Shown here: positions 45,001 to 55,414 of the stretch, piece by piece
Numbering within the stretch: the stretch's first letter is position 1
How the letters are laid out: each line of letters opens with the position of its first letter
Assembly (NCBI RefSeq): GCF_025370935.1
Contig: NC_133485.1
Span: forward strand, 16,845,457-16,909,456
DNA from: Choristoneura fumiferana
Taxonomy: Eukaryota; Arthropoda; Insecta; Lepidoptera; Tortricidae
Direction of reading: 5' to 3'
DNA: 64,000 nt
The notes under the pieces: model-generated
Databases searched by the model: none
Told to the model about the DNA's origin: nothing
What the model saw: only the letters and a program-made list of their open reading frames with translations
Translations under genes and position numbers: made by a program

Positions 45001-45420
45001 TACTAGCCCGCGACGTCGTCCGCATAGTATTCATTTATCGCTATCCCGCGGGAACTATACAATTTTCCGGGATAAAAACTATCCTATGTCCTTTCTCGGG
45101 ACTCCAACTATCTGCATGCTGAATTTTATCTAAATCGGTTCAACGGTTTAGACGTGATTGAGTAACAAACATCCAAACCCCCAAACATCTTCACAAACTT
45201 TCACATTTATAATAATACTAGCTTTTGCCCGTGGCTTCGCCCGCGTGGAATTCGGTTATCGCGCGCTGTTCCCTGGGGAACTGTGCATTTTTCCGGGATA
45301 AAAAGTAGCCTATGTCACTCTCTGGCCCATAAACTATCTCTATGCCAAATATCACGTCGATCCGTTGCTCCGTTTCGACGTGAAAGACGGACACACATAC
45401 ACACAAACATACATATGTGT
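45001..45420 (+). repeat. Two head-to-tail copies of the 'GCCCGCG' repeat family
   Basis: 45001-45215 starts TACTAGCCCGCGACGTCGTC and ends CACATTTATAATAATACTAGC; a second, closer relative of the 22.8-kb copy runs 45218-45420. A shorter piece starts near 45972. No coding frame is supported. Confidence 0.7.
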
Positions 45421-45624
45421 TTGCTTAGAGTTGAAACACCAATGCGTTGTAAAATTCAAATTATTCAAAAAAAAACAATGACAATATCGATAAATATCGA
45501 TTATTTTTTAAACGTCCTGTACTTCCACCAGATAACCTGAAAACCGCAACCGATTCTTCTACCATGTCAAAAAAATGTACCCACATAAATCTTTAAATAA
45601 ACGCTCGAATAACCCAAAACTGAG

Positions 45625-46435
45625 GACACTTTCGAAAACGGTTAAGAACTTCTCGAACTAAAAAAACTTAACATTTTTCCGAACTCTTCCGCCATTTTTG
45701 ATGACCAGCTTTAGGCACCCAGCTGACTCCAAGGCCCATAAAGATCCGCACGTGATATCCGTCGCCCAATTCCAAGTCAGCTTTTTCCGAGATAACGTTA
45801 ACGTCCTAATGACAGAGGTCAAAGGGGTCCGCTTAATTTGACAGGCCTACGTATTATTGACAGACCGTTTCGTCTCTGAAGAGAAGATTGATAAAATGCG
45901 CATTGCACTTTTTTCTAATCATTGAATTTCGCGTTTGGTGAGGTGAAAGTTGGTGTAATTTTTTTCACTACTAGCTTTTGCCCGTAATCAGTAATCAGTC
46001 ATTTATTTGCTCAAACAAAGAAGATGGTTGATGGTTAGAAGATTGTTGGTGTTGGTGGGAAGAAAGGTGATGGAGGATGGGATGGTTGGTCGCCCGACTC
46101 CGTCTGTGAATTTTTCGTTTATCGCGATCCCGCAGGTACTATGCAATTAATCAAAATAAAAGCGTATATAAAATACGAGTATCAGTAAAAGAGTAAGGGT
46201 GTGTTTGATGAATTGTTTTTGTTTTGTTATTCTATTCCGATATTTCCGATTAGTAATATGTATTGTTTTATTTGTATAAATTTGATGATTACATATTTTC
46301 TGAATTTCTTATAATACCCTGACATGTATTTATAACATATTTTCAGAAAGTAAAATAAGTTTACACTAAAAACTTTACATACTACCTACTCTACAACACC
46401 GTCAATCAACTGACGCACTGACTGTCGCTTAGTGT
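45625..46435. other. Mixed DNA
   Basis: Holds the truncated GCCCG repeat piece near 45972-46140; otherwise nothing recognised. Confidence 0.4.
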
Positions 46436-46437
46436 AT

Positions 46438-46580
46438 AGCCGAGTTTAGACTTGCAAGATAAATCGTGCAAATTGCATTACATTGCGAGGCCGTAAAGCC
46501 AACGAGTTTGTAGTGGTCAATCGAGCGCCGCAATGTAATGCAACTTGCACGGTTTTTCTTGCAAGTCTAAACTAGGCTTT
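46438..46580. mobile_element. Short MITE with 55-bp inverted ends
   Basis: GCCGAGTTTAGACTTGCAAG and GCAAATTGCATTACATTGCG on the left are matched in reverse by CGCAATGTAATGCAACTTGC and CTTGCAAGTCTAAACTAGGC on the right. Total about 140 bp. A related stretch lies inside the insertion at 40399-40880. Confidence 0.75.
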
Positions 46581-46671
46581 AGATTCTGATATGTAATGTG
46601 TACCTATCTGAACCGTAAATCATTAAAAACTGCAAATTAAAAGACTAAAAGATATTAAAAGCTGAGTACGG

Positions 46672-46975
46672 TCAAGGACTTTATTTCATGAGCCACCATG
46701 AAATCTTTTCAAACGAAGTCAAAGTCAAAGTCAAAATATCTTTATTCAATTTAGGCTATAACAAGCACTTATGAATGTCAAAAAAATCTACCACCGGTTC
46801 GGAAAAACATCTGTTGAGAAAAATCCGGCAAGAAACTCAACGAGGTATATTTTAGACGACGAGGTATTATAGTCTTTACGACTTTCCTTGTTAATTTATG
46901 CGATGTCACGACGACTTTTACTGTGAAATGATTCCATAGTGGCTCATGTAATTAAAGTCCTTGACTCATAGTCAA
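46672..46975. mobile_element. Fold-back MITE interrupted by a LINE tail
   Basis: GGTCAAGGACTTTATTTCAT and GAGCCACCATGAAATC on the left are inverted at the right (GTGGCTCATGTAATTAAAG, then TCCTTGACTC). Between them lies a minus-strand LINE 3' end (46717-46853) of the (TTTGAC)n family. A one-sided relative is at 49545-49640. Confidence 0.65.
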
Positions 46976-46990
46976 AATACCACGCACAGG

Positions 46991-47101
46991 ACTTATCACG
47001 CTAACACACACGAGTAATATGAGTCTACTCGTGACCACGGCCACTGTAATGTTGCCGAAACGTCGAGGTAAATATTACTCGTGTGTGTTAGCGTGATAAG
47101 T
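46991..47101. repeat. Perfect 30-bp inverted repeat with 51-bp loop
   Basis: ACTTATCACGCTAACACACA and CGAGTAATAT (46991-47020) are exactly complementary to 47072-47101. The loop contains CGTGACCACGGCCACTG and GCCGAAACGTCGAGG, shared with 39.5 kb. Confidence 0.85.
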
Positions 47102-47487
47102 TCCATACGTATGTATACATAGCTTTCCATCTGTGAGGATGTAACATTTAATCTTATCAACGGCGCTTGTTTTACGAACCAACAAATTCTGGACAACAAT
47201 TTCTATTAACTAGCCAAGCGTAATAAAAAGCAATGTTTTATTAAATTTCCCGATAGAGGAAAACACCCTGCTCTCCATTTCGTCTAGTAATGGTTATGGT
47301 CCAAGTAAGAAGAGGGTATATTCTCATATACATACGAGTACAACGAGGGATAGGAGAAGGAAGCTTATTCAGATATGACAGATGATTTCCTCCAAATTCA
47401 TTTTTATTCGGAGCAGATTACAATAAATAAGAAGCAGTACCTACAGAGGTAATTCCAATAAAATATACTGCAAAAACGTAGCAAGTC

Positions 47488-47888
47488 TCAATGAGGGCTA
47501 TCGTTTTTTGTCTCACTAGATGGCGCACTGTTGCGTGAGGTTTTTAAGTATGGTTTTGAAAGTCTGTTATTACGGGCGTGAAAACAAAGTTTAGATTAAA
47601 ATCATATTTAATACAGCTTAAAACTGTACCATATTAATATCGAGCATGCCACAGTGTTGCATAGTCCCTGTTTTGTTCGGAAAAAAGGGAGGACGAAGGT
47701 TTTCGAAAGACAAAACTGTCTCAAAACACAGACATTCATTGCCCCGCAACGCATAATTGCCATAATTAATTTTTAATTCTAAATAAATCCGCGTAGCTCA
47801 CCCAAAAACTATGAGATTTGACATTTCGGAGACCTCACGCTACACTAGCGCCTCTAGCGGCGAATTCATACGCGATAGCCCTCATTGA
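47488..47888. mobile_element. MITE 'C9', complete copy (inverted)
   Basis: 401 bp from TCAATGAGGGCTATCG to CGATAGCCCTCATTGA, with a second inverted pair inside (CACTAGATGGCGCACTG against CACTAGCGCCTCTAGCG). Homologous and inverted relative to 9690-10092 and about 31265-31656. No target duplication is evident. Confidence 0.75.
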
Positions 47889-47889
47889 C

Positions 47890-48485
47890 ATTGTCTAATT
47901 TATAAACTTACACGTATGCACCATTTTGATAAATAACCGAAGATCTTCTTAACTCACAAATTCATGTAACATCCATGAATATCCCTGGCTCTGAAAAACA
48001 TCGTAGGGCGTCACCTTTCTCTGCAGCTGACATACAGTTTCTTAATGTAAGCTGCTATTTTTATGTATTTTATGTACAAGCCATACATGTGGTTTACATA
48101 TCATAAAACAATATTGCCAGTAGACGTGTCTGTCAACTTGAAAGTTCGATTTTAGCGATTTTCTTTGATAGGGACTTGTTTATAAATTGATAGTCCACTT
48201 ATTTGGCTGATGGTACAATAAGGAGTTGTGTCTACTCCTAGCGCCATCTAGTCTTCACAGAAAACAACTGCAAGTTCCTGCATCGTTAGAAGTTCCTCAA
48301 CTCGGACGCATAAATACAACTACAGATGCAGTTATAATGGTTCTCCATCGTATTTTACTATAGGAAAAGATCGTTTATCGTACTCACTCAAGTAGTTACT
48401 CTGTACCATTGTACAGCCGTATTTTTACTAAACAATAAAGTTCCATATTAATGGATAAGAAAAGTCACTCATTTAATACATAATT
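47890..48485. other. Mixed DNA, no feature seen
   Basis: The word AGCGCCATCTAG occurs at about 48239 and 48559, as in other TE ends here, but no complete element is visible. Confidence 0.4.
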
Positions 48486-48487
48486 AG

Positions 48488-48930
48488 CTAGAGGACCCGG
48501 CAGACGTTATCCTGCCCGAAAAAACACTACATTAAAATTATGATAACATACCGACAACAGCGCCATCTAGCGAATCCAGTTGCGTTTCCAAAACATACCC
48601 CTGGTGTTGCAGATGTTTATGGGCGGTGGTGATCTTTTACCATCAGGAGACCCACTTGCTCGTTTGCCATCCAGTCGAATAAAAAAAAAAACATCAACCA
48701 ACCTTGTTTTTAATACGTTCTTTAATTTGAGGAAAGAGTACAGTATCGACGGGATGAACATGAAATTTTTGCCAGTTACGAAACTCAATTATTATTTTTT
48801 CGTAAATTTTCCAATGTTTTTATTAGTTATTCTGCTATTCGGGACGGAGACAAATACAACAAATCATAACCATGAAAATCGGTGCAGCCGTTCTCGAGCT
48901 ATAAGTTTTCGAACAAATCCGACTTTGTTT
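48488..48930 (+). repeat. Dispersed repeat split by a retroposon 'R' tail
   Basis: Left piece: GCTAGAGGACCCGGCAGACG and TTATCCTGCCCG. Right piece: CATGAAAATCGGTGCAGCCG and TTCTCGAGCTATAAG. Between them 48596-48692 is the 3' part of retroposon R with its A tail. That the two outer pieces were one element is inference. Confidence 0.5.
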
Positions 48931-48939
48931 TGAGACTTC

Positions 48940-50155
48940 GAATCCTTGTCATATTATTATTCAGATTAAGATTCGACTTTTCCCGATGGAAAAACATTAT
49001 GCACTATAATATCTATACCGACGCTCTTCCTTCGGACTTAGTTCCCCATGTGACGGAGAAGGAGGTCTCTCTTGCAGGTTATCACTCATATTTGTCTTTA
49101 GAAGAAACACAATAACTTTAAATAACAGTTTTAATGTCTTTCACCTGGTCTTCTGATTAATTACACTATTAACTACCTTTAAATGTCTTTATTATTTTAA
49201 TTACTATAGACTTATTATCCTAATAACACCTAATAACCGAATACAATGTTCTATAAATTGTGTATGAAAACCTTCCAAATTTCAAACAGTAAATCATGAA
49301 CCCGCTTACCGCTTAAGTATTGACCCTAAAATAAAGGTCAGAGGGTCCGCAGCAAATGGACCTTCAAATGCTACCGGACTTAGGAGCTCGATGAAATGGC
49401 TCGCCCTATAACGACGTCCCTTCTATCTACACTAATCATATTGTAGACTCAGATACGGGTCTGCGAGTTTGGATAACCTTTTATAATTCATGCGCGTGTA
49501 CATTTCAAATCTATCAACCATACTTATACAAACTTGGTGTTATGGCCAAGGACTTCAGTGCAAGAGCCATCATGAAACCATTTCACAATAAACGTCATAG
49601 TGACATCGCAATAATTAACAATGAAAATCGTAATGACTTTTCCTTTACCGCACACTGAATCTACCGAACAACGACTAAACTGATAGTGTCTTTTCCAACC
49701 TCGACATTGGCGGAATCATCGATAGTATCGATGGACCTATACTTTCAAGAATTGAATTGAATTGACTTTTCCTTTGAAAAGGTTCCATGGTGCTTCAAGT
49801 AAGTCAGGCCAGGAATATTTAGTCCGACTAGTTTCTGATTTAAATTCGTGAGCTGCCATTTATCAAAATTATTATGATAAAAAAAGTTCTTCATCTCATT
49901 CCTAAAGCATTTATGACAATTTCTAATAACTTGGTCTGACACCGTCATTCGAAAAGTTCTTAAATCAGATTCAATACAATAATTCCAACTTTGGAACGTT
50001 TTACTTGCAAACTTTCGTTAAAAAGGAATTGGTAACCAAACTGGAATATTAGAAAAGTTCACCTCAAATTATGTTACGTCGGGGGTGCCTCGAAAATATA
50101 ACGCTTATTGCAAGCTTTTGTTTTGAAAACACTAACGTTTTGGAAAATGTTTGGC
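48940..50155. other. Mixed DNA, mostly unassigned
   Basis: 49545-49640 resembles one arm of the 46.7-kb fold-back. No coding region recognised. Confidence 0.4.
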
Positions 50156-50159
50156 GACT

Positions 50160-50774
50160 TCTTTTTACCCGACTGCCCGAAGGAGGGTTATGTTTTTCGA
50201 GCGTATGTATGTATGTGGGTATGTATGTCCATTTCTTTGGTCCTCGCTGCAGCCTAAACGGCTGGATGGATTGTAACATATGAGGTATCATTGGATTCGT
50301 CATAACTGTCGGAGTGACATAGGGTATATAATATTTCAATATGGCGTCTGCGAAAAAAAATATGGCGATGGAATAAAAAAATATATTTTGTATTGTAACA
50401 ATATGGGATTCAAATGAAAGCTAATAATTAGCCCATTCTAAATATATATGGGCTATAATACTTTTAATCTACTATTTTCACAGAAATATCAAAAAAGTAT
50501 AAAATAAAAAACATTTAATTTAAAAAATCAAAAAACCCGACTGCCTTAAAAACTAAAAGGAAGAAAATAAGTCTTGTGGTCTAGAACTCTGTCAAGAAGC
50601 TCATTTAAGGTTCAACAGTCGGGACCCATTCAAATCGTAACCAGCTCAAAAAATCTTGGTAATGGGTCCCGACTGTTGAACCTTAAATGAGCTTCTTGAC
50701 AGAGTTCTAGACCACTAGACTTATTTTCTTCCTTTTAGTTTTTAAGGCAGTTGGGTTTTTTGATTTTTTAAATT
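50160..50774. mobile_element. Fold-back repeat with near-perfect 114-bp arms
   Basis: A dispersed repeat starts near 50165 (CCCGACTGCCCGAAGGAGGG). Its end, 50517-50630, is repeated in inverted orientation at 50661-50774 with only two mismatches by eye (positions 50538 and 50576) and a 30-base loop. The arms contain ATTTAAAAAATCA, GAACTCTGTCAAGAAGCTC and CAACAGTCGGGACCCATT. No open frame of note. Confidence 0.9.
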
Positions 50775-50829
50775 TACTTAATGTTTTTATTTTAAACAAT
50801 GTATTAAGTGCCGACAAAGGCACGATACA

Positions 50830-51050
50830 ATAATATTAAATCAAATCTTTCACACACAAATCACACAAACCCATCTTAATAGATGGTGGATGGTGGTAAT
50901 CCACCACCACAATACACTTACAGATAATATCTATACATACATATATGTCAGATGTTATAACATCTGGTAGCACGGGGTACGGTTGTGTTGCTCTGAAGAT
51001 GAGCTCTGGTTGAGTTCGGAACGCCTCAGTGTAGTGTGGTGGTGGTAGTT
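50830..51050 (+). repeat. Dispersed repeat with hammerhead-like core, copy 2
   Basis: CTGAAGATGAGCTCTGGTTG is intact, but the GAAAC word is GGAAC here. Includes GGTAGCACGGGGTACGGTTG upstream and CTCAGTGTAGTGTGGTGG downstream. Confidence 0.65.
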
Positions 51051-51149
51051 ACCTATTGCGGTTATTGATATCGAGCAAAAAACAGCAAAAAATCACGTTT
51101 GTTGTATAAGAGCCCCCTTAAATATTTATTTTTTCTATTTTTAGTACCT

Positions 51150-51318
51150 ATTATTGTTATTTAGTATAGCGGCAACAGAAATATATAATCTGTGAAAATT
51201 GCAACTATCTAGCTATCACTGTTCATGAGATACAGCCTGGTGATAGACGGACGGACGGACAGCGGAGTGTTAGTAATAGCGTCCCGTTTTTACCATTTGG
51301 GTACGGAACCCTAAAAAA
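51150..51318 (+). repeat. Dispersed repeat ending GGTACGGAACCCTAAAAA
   Basis: Contains GAAAATTGCAACTATCTAGC, GATACAGCCTGGTGATAGAC and four GGAC units. Its end word also occurs at 7722-7740 and in copy B near 29590. Class unknown. Confidence 0.55.
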
Positions 51319-51486
51319 GGTGACTAGACATGTTTTTCCGTGACCCTTCATAATACAGAAAGAAAGTTAGAAAGAACATGGAAAGAACGAAAGATTTTTG
51401 GTTCCATCAGTACCACCTTCCATTAATAAAACTAAAACTTACAATACTCGTACTACTAAATTTAGTGGTAAAATGAAAGAACACAA

Positions 51487-51760
51487 TTTTTTTTTTATTC
51501 TACTGGATGGCAAACGAGCAAGTGGGTCTCCTGACGGTAAGAGATCACCACCGCCTATAGACACTTACAATACCAGGAGGATTGCAGATGCCAACATAGA
51601 GACTTAAGATAGGATAACTCAAGTGCCAGTAATTTCACCGGCTGTCTTACTCTCCACGCCGACACACAACAGTGAAAGCACTGCTGCTTCACGGCAGGAT
51701 TAGCGAGCAAGATGGTGGTACCAATTCGGGCGGACCTTGCACAAGGTCCTACCACCTGCA
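51487..51760 (-). mobile_element. Retroposon 'R', diverged copy
   Basis: T run on the left, GGATGGCAAACGAGCAAGTG, then the CACCACCGCC block; ends CCTACCACCTGC. The middle (51570-51610) is rearranged relative to the other copies. Confidence 0.85.
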
Positions 51761-51841
51761 AAATCCATTATAAATGTTTTCTTCTACTCGCGTACTACAA
51801 TGTGCTGCTAACGATATCGCTATCGGTAATCCAATGAGGTG

Positions 51842-51957
51842 CACCATCCATTGATTAGTGTTAAGTGACGGTTAAATGTGATGCCGTCTCTATTTGTTTT
51901 GTTCGAATAGACGGAGACGGCATCACATTCAGTTAACACTAATCAATGGATGGTGAA
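51842..51957. repeat. Inverted repeat with GTGATGCCGTCTC arms
   Basis: CACCATCCATTGATTAGTGT at the left edge pairs with ACACTAATCAATGGATGGTG at the right edge, and AATGTGATGCCGTCTC with GAGACGGCATCACATT inside. About 10 unpaired bases separate the two blocks on the left arm. Confidence 0.75.
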
Positions 51958-51994
51958 ACAGTCCCTTAATAGTGAAACGTTTCACAATGTTCAT

Positions 51995-52670
51995 TTTCGC
52001 ACTGCAAATGCCGCCGGGATTAAAAAAAAACAACCATTCCATTTTATTTATATAATTATTATTAAATCGACTTTAAAGATAATGTAAAATATGTTTACAT
52101 AAACAATTAATAAATAATGAATACCTACATTATAACGGACAATAAATGAATTTTACAGTTATTATTACATTTTAATATTTCAACATTATTTAATTTGGTT
52201 TAATTAGTGAAAAAAAAAAACTTTCAAAATAGCGGGATTTTTTTTTTGTTGCACGGTGTTCTTGGAAATTAAAAGAAATAAAAGTGTTAATCACTAATTC
52301 AAACGACTTTTATGTGTGAGGTGTGATTTTGGTGAATTAAGTGATGCAGAAAATGATGACGTGTCAGAAATAAAACAGCCGGCAATGGAAGTGAGCAGTA
52401 ATTTTATACCTTTAAAATCGAAAAATTCATTTATCGTCCGTTATGTGAGTATTCATTATTTATTAATTGTTTATGTTTGAGCTCGTAGAAAAAGTGATGT
52501 ATTCAACTATTCATAATCAGCCATTGAGACACTCATGCGTATCTACGAGTATTATGACATGAGGCGAAGCCGAATAAACTCGCACTCGTGTCTCAATTGC
52601 CCTTATTATGATACAGTTGCATTAATAACTATTATTTGCTTGTGTTACGAACATTTTTTAATTAACATGG
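51995..52670. other. A+T-rich DNA with one exon-like stretch
   Basis: 52316-52446 holds an open reading (SDAENDDVSEIKQPAMEV) that meets a GTGAGT donor-like site; see findings. Otherwise nothing is recognised. Confidence 0.3.
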
Positions 52671-52671
52671 T

Positions 52672-53035
52672 GCTGGTTGGTAGTATACTCGGCGTATAAA
52701 GCCAAGAGATACGGGTTTACGAAAAACAGGGTCGGTATTTCCATTCCGGTATGATCCGGGCCGGGAAAGAGTGTCACCCATTATGCTATTTATGCTTATG
52801 TATGTGACAGTCATTTGTGATGCCGTCTCTATCTGTAAGACATAACCATTAGAAGAAAATTACTCCGTCCAATTATACTGGCCATAAACAACAAACATAA
52901 TAGATCTGTATTCCAATTTTATTTTCAGCCAGTTAAAAACCAAACGTTTAAAAGGAAAACAGAGTTACATAAAAGCCAAGAGATACGGGTTTGAATCTCA
53001 TCCGGCGTACCCGAAAACCTTTTTCTATTTTATAC
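52672..53035 (+). repeat. Repeat related to 55095-55410
   Basis: Shares TATGCTATTTATGCTTATGT, GTGATGCCGTCTCTATCTGT and GAAGAAAATTACTCCGTCCA with the 55-kb copy in direct orientation, while GGGCCGGGAAAGAGTGTCAC appears inverted there. A tRNA-like head (GGTGCTGGTTGGTAGTATAC, GATACGGGTTTGAATCTC) is split across both ends. Confidence 0.6.
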
Positions 53036-53039
53036 CTTT

Positions 53040-53630
53040 CTGGTACTCATGTTTAGTTTCGGTATAATCTAGAAAGTGATCTTGCTCTTAGCTCTTACGT
53101 CATTCTAAACAGTAAAACTGGTTTATTGGCTTACGTCAAATAAATCAACATTCTCCCGAACGGCGAACATACCTTAAGACACAAAACTGAACAAATATGG
53201 ACTCAGCGTCAACATTTCACATACGCCGACGAATATTTCACGAACGTTCGAATTCTCTTTTCCTTGGGAAAAGTCGACCTGAGGTCGTATTCTAGAAAGG
53301 TAAGCGGTATAGCAGCCAAGTGAAAGCGAGGTTTGAGTATTTGTGTCCTTGAATAATTCCTTGCTCACAGTTGTTGTTTTTAACAGAGTGCGATTATTTT
53401 TTTGGTAAAATAACTTGTGTTACCAAAATATTTAAATAAAAAATCAGAAATTTATTCTTTAGTACTACCTAGAGTGGTCTACCTAGGCCGCAAAGGGCTC
53501 TTTACATGTTACTTTTTTATACTACCAGCGCTTAGATACCATCATTGACAAGAATGCGCCGCAAAACAACTTGGCAGAAAGTCATATTTTCAAACCAAAT
53601 TTATACTTATATCATAATTCTTTTATACTT
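53040..53630. other. Mixed DNA, no feature seen
   Basis: A weak LINE-tail-like piece (GAATGCGCCGCAAAACAACT, about 53551) is present. Frames are short and unrecognised. Confidence 0.35.
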
Positions 53631-54022
53631 CTCACTGCAGGGCACAGGCCTCCTCTCAGTACGATTGGACTTGGGCCGTAGTTCCCACGTGGGCCAAATG
53701 CGGATTGGGAACTTCACACACATCATCATCATCATATCAGCCATAGGACGTCCACTGTTGGACAGAGGCCTCCCCCATAGACCTCCAGTTGCCTCGATTG
53801 GAAGCGGCTTGCATCCACCGCGCCGCACTTAACACAAACGCAACTGATTTTTTCGCAGTGTGCTGGTTTCCTCACGTATTTTTCTTCACCGTAAAACTCG
53901 TGGTAAATTTCAAATATAATTTCGCACACAAATTTCGAAAACTCAGTGTAGTGAGCCCGGGTTTGAACGCACGGTCCTTGAAAGTGCTTGAAAGGCCATA
54001 TAGTTCAAATCACTGGGCCACT
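53631..54022 (-). mobile_element. tRNA-headed SINE interrupted by an RTE tail
   Basis: Left part CTGCAGGGCACAGGCCTCCT to GGGAACTTCACACA and right part GTGCTGGTTTCCTCACGT to the head (CACTGGGCCACTACGA) form the 8.8-kb SINE. Between them, 53719-53828 is an inserted RTE LINE 3' end in minus orientation with its ATC tail at the left. Confidence 0.85.
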
Positions 54023-54040
54023 ACGATAGAAATCAGGCTT

Positions 54041-54298
54041 AGATGGGCCAATCAACTTTTTTACCGACACTAATCTGTCCGCGACATTTTTCAAACAATT
54101 GCAGATTTTTGTCAGTAAACATGTTGTTTCTGTAATTTAATAGATGGTGTACACGAATACATGCCATCCTACGTAAGTTCAACCTATTAAACCGTGAAAT
54201 ATCTTGTTGGAAGTACGATTTTTTGGTAACGCCAGATACAATTTTGGTAACGCAGGAGACGCCAAAGTGTCGGTAAAATAGTTGATTGGCCCAGATAT
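54041..54298. mobile_element. 258-bp MITE with 30-bp inverted ends
   Basis: GATGGGCCAATCAACTTTTT and ACCGACACT on the left are inverted at the right as AGTGTCGGTAAAATAGTTGA and TTGGCCCAGA. A TA dinucleotide flanks both sides, which would fit a Tc1/mariner-type origin. It lies just beyond the SINE head. Confidence 0.65.
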
Positions 54299-54507
54299 CA
54301 CTTCTGTCACTTATACGTTACAGAATAGAGATTCTCTATATTGGGAAGCCATTTCTCGCGTGTCGCAAATTCAACCGCCTGACATGATTGCAGGCATGCG
54401 CCGTACTTTATTACGTACGTTGAATGGAAAACTTTATCAGGCAGATAGGTGAGGTTTGTTGAAATTTTAAAAGGGATGCTTCTAGTTTTGTGAAAAGCCT
54501 TAATATT

Positions 54508-54710
54508 AATGAACTAAAAGAATTTCCTTGCTCACCCGCGACCTTATGATAGTTAAGCTTATGAAAAATATGCGTGTTCATGCACCTTCACCTCCACACT
54601 GTAAACACACACAAATCACACAAACCCATCTATCACCACCACACCACACTGACGCGTTTCGAACTCAACCAGAGCTCATCTTCAGAGTAACACAATATGT
54701 TAGCCTTAAT
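54508..54710 (-). repeat. Dispersed repeat with hammerhead-like core, copy 3 (best preserved)
   Basis: Read on the minus strand: TTACTCTGAAGATGAGCTC, TGGTTGAGTTCGAAACGCGT and CAGTG (core at about 54690-54645), then GGTGGTGATAGATGGGTTTG and TGCATGAACACGCATATTTT. Homologous to 37790-38040. Confidence 0.7.
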
Positions 54711-54731
54711 ATTGTTTGTGTTTTTGTAGGT

Positions 54732-54806
54732 ACAGACCAGAATAGAGACTGTGGGTCGGTAAGCGCGGCATAGGACGTCCACCGACGTGATGGACCGATG
54801 AATAGA
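54732..54806 (+). pseudogene. RTE-type LINE fragment
   Basis: GAATAGAGACTGTGGGTCGG and CATAGGACGTCCACCGACG match the RTE block at 20.34 kb. Truncated on both sides. Confidence 0.6.
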
Positions 54807-55094
54807 TATTATTTATAAAATGTGGCTTGATTATTGTTAGGACTGTTTTTCATTTAAACTGGTAGGTAATAAAGTTTCTGTCCGAAATTAAATTTTACCT
54901 AAATACAAGCTTTTTGCTCACAGCACTATTTGATGATTGTACTTGCAGTGACATCCATCTTACATATGTATACCAAATTTCAAGTCTATCCGACCACATC
55001 TTATATTGTTACGAGTTTTCAAACTGAAGTTTTAGTAGTAAATACAGCAAGGGATTAATGCAATAAATGCAAGAAGCTTGGATTGATTATGCTG

Positions 55095-55410
55095 GGTGAC
55101 ACTCTTTCCCGGCCCGGATTACACCAACATGGAAATACCGACCCCGGTTTCCGTGTATACGCCCATATAGAAACTGACAGGAGCTTATACTTTATGCTAT
55201 TTATGCTTATGTATGTGACAGTCATTTGTGATGCCGTCTCTATCTGTAAAACATAACCGTTAGAAGAAAATTACTCCGTCCAATCATACTGGCCATAAAC
55301 AACAAAACTTATTCAAACTAAAAAAATAAAAATCTGTATTCCGATTTTATTTTCAGCCAGTAAAAAACCAGACGTTTAAAAGGAAAACAGTTACATAAAA
55401 ACCGGTTCGA
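55095..55410 (+). repeat. Repeat related to 52672-53035
   Basis: GTGACACTCTTTCCCGGCCC at the left edge is inverted relative to the 52.7-kb copy; the remainder, from TATGCTATTTATGC to GGAAAACAGTTACATAAAA, is in the same orientation. Confidence 0.6.
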
Positions 55411-55414
55411 TTCC

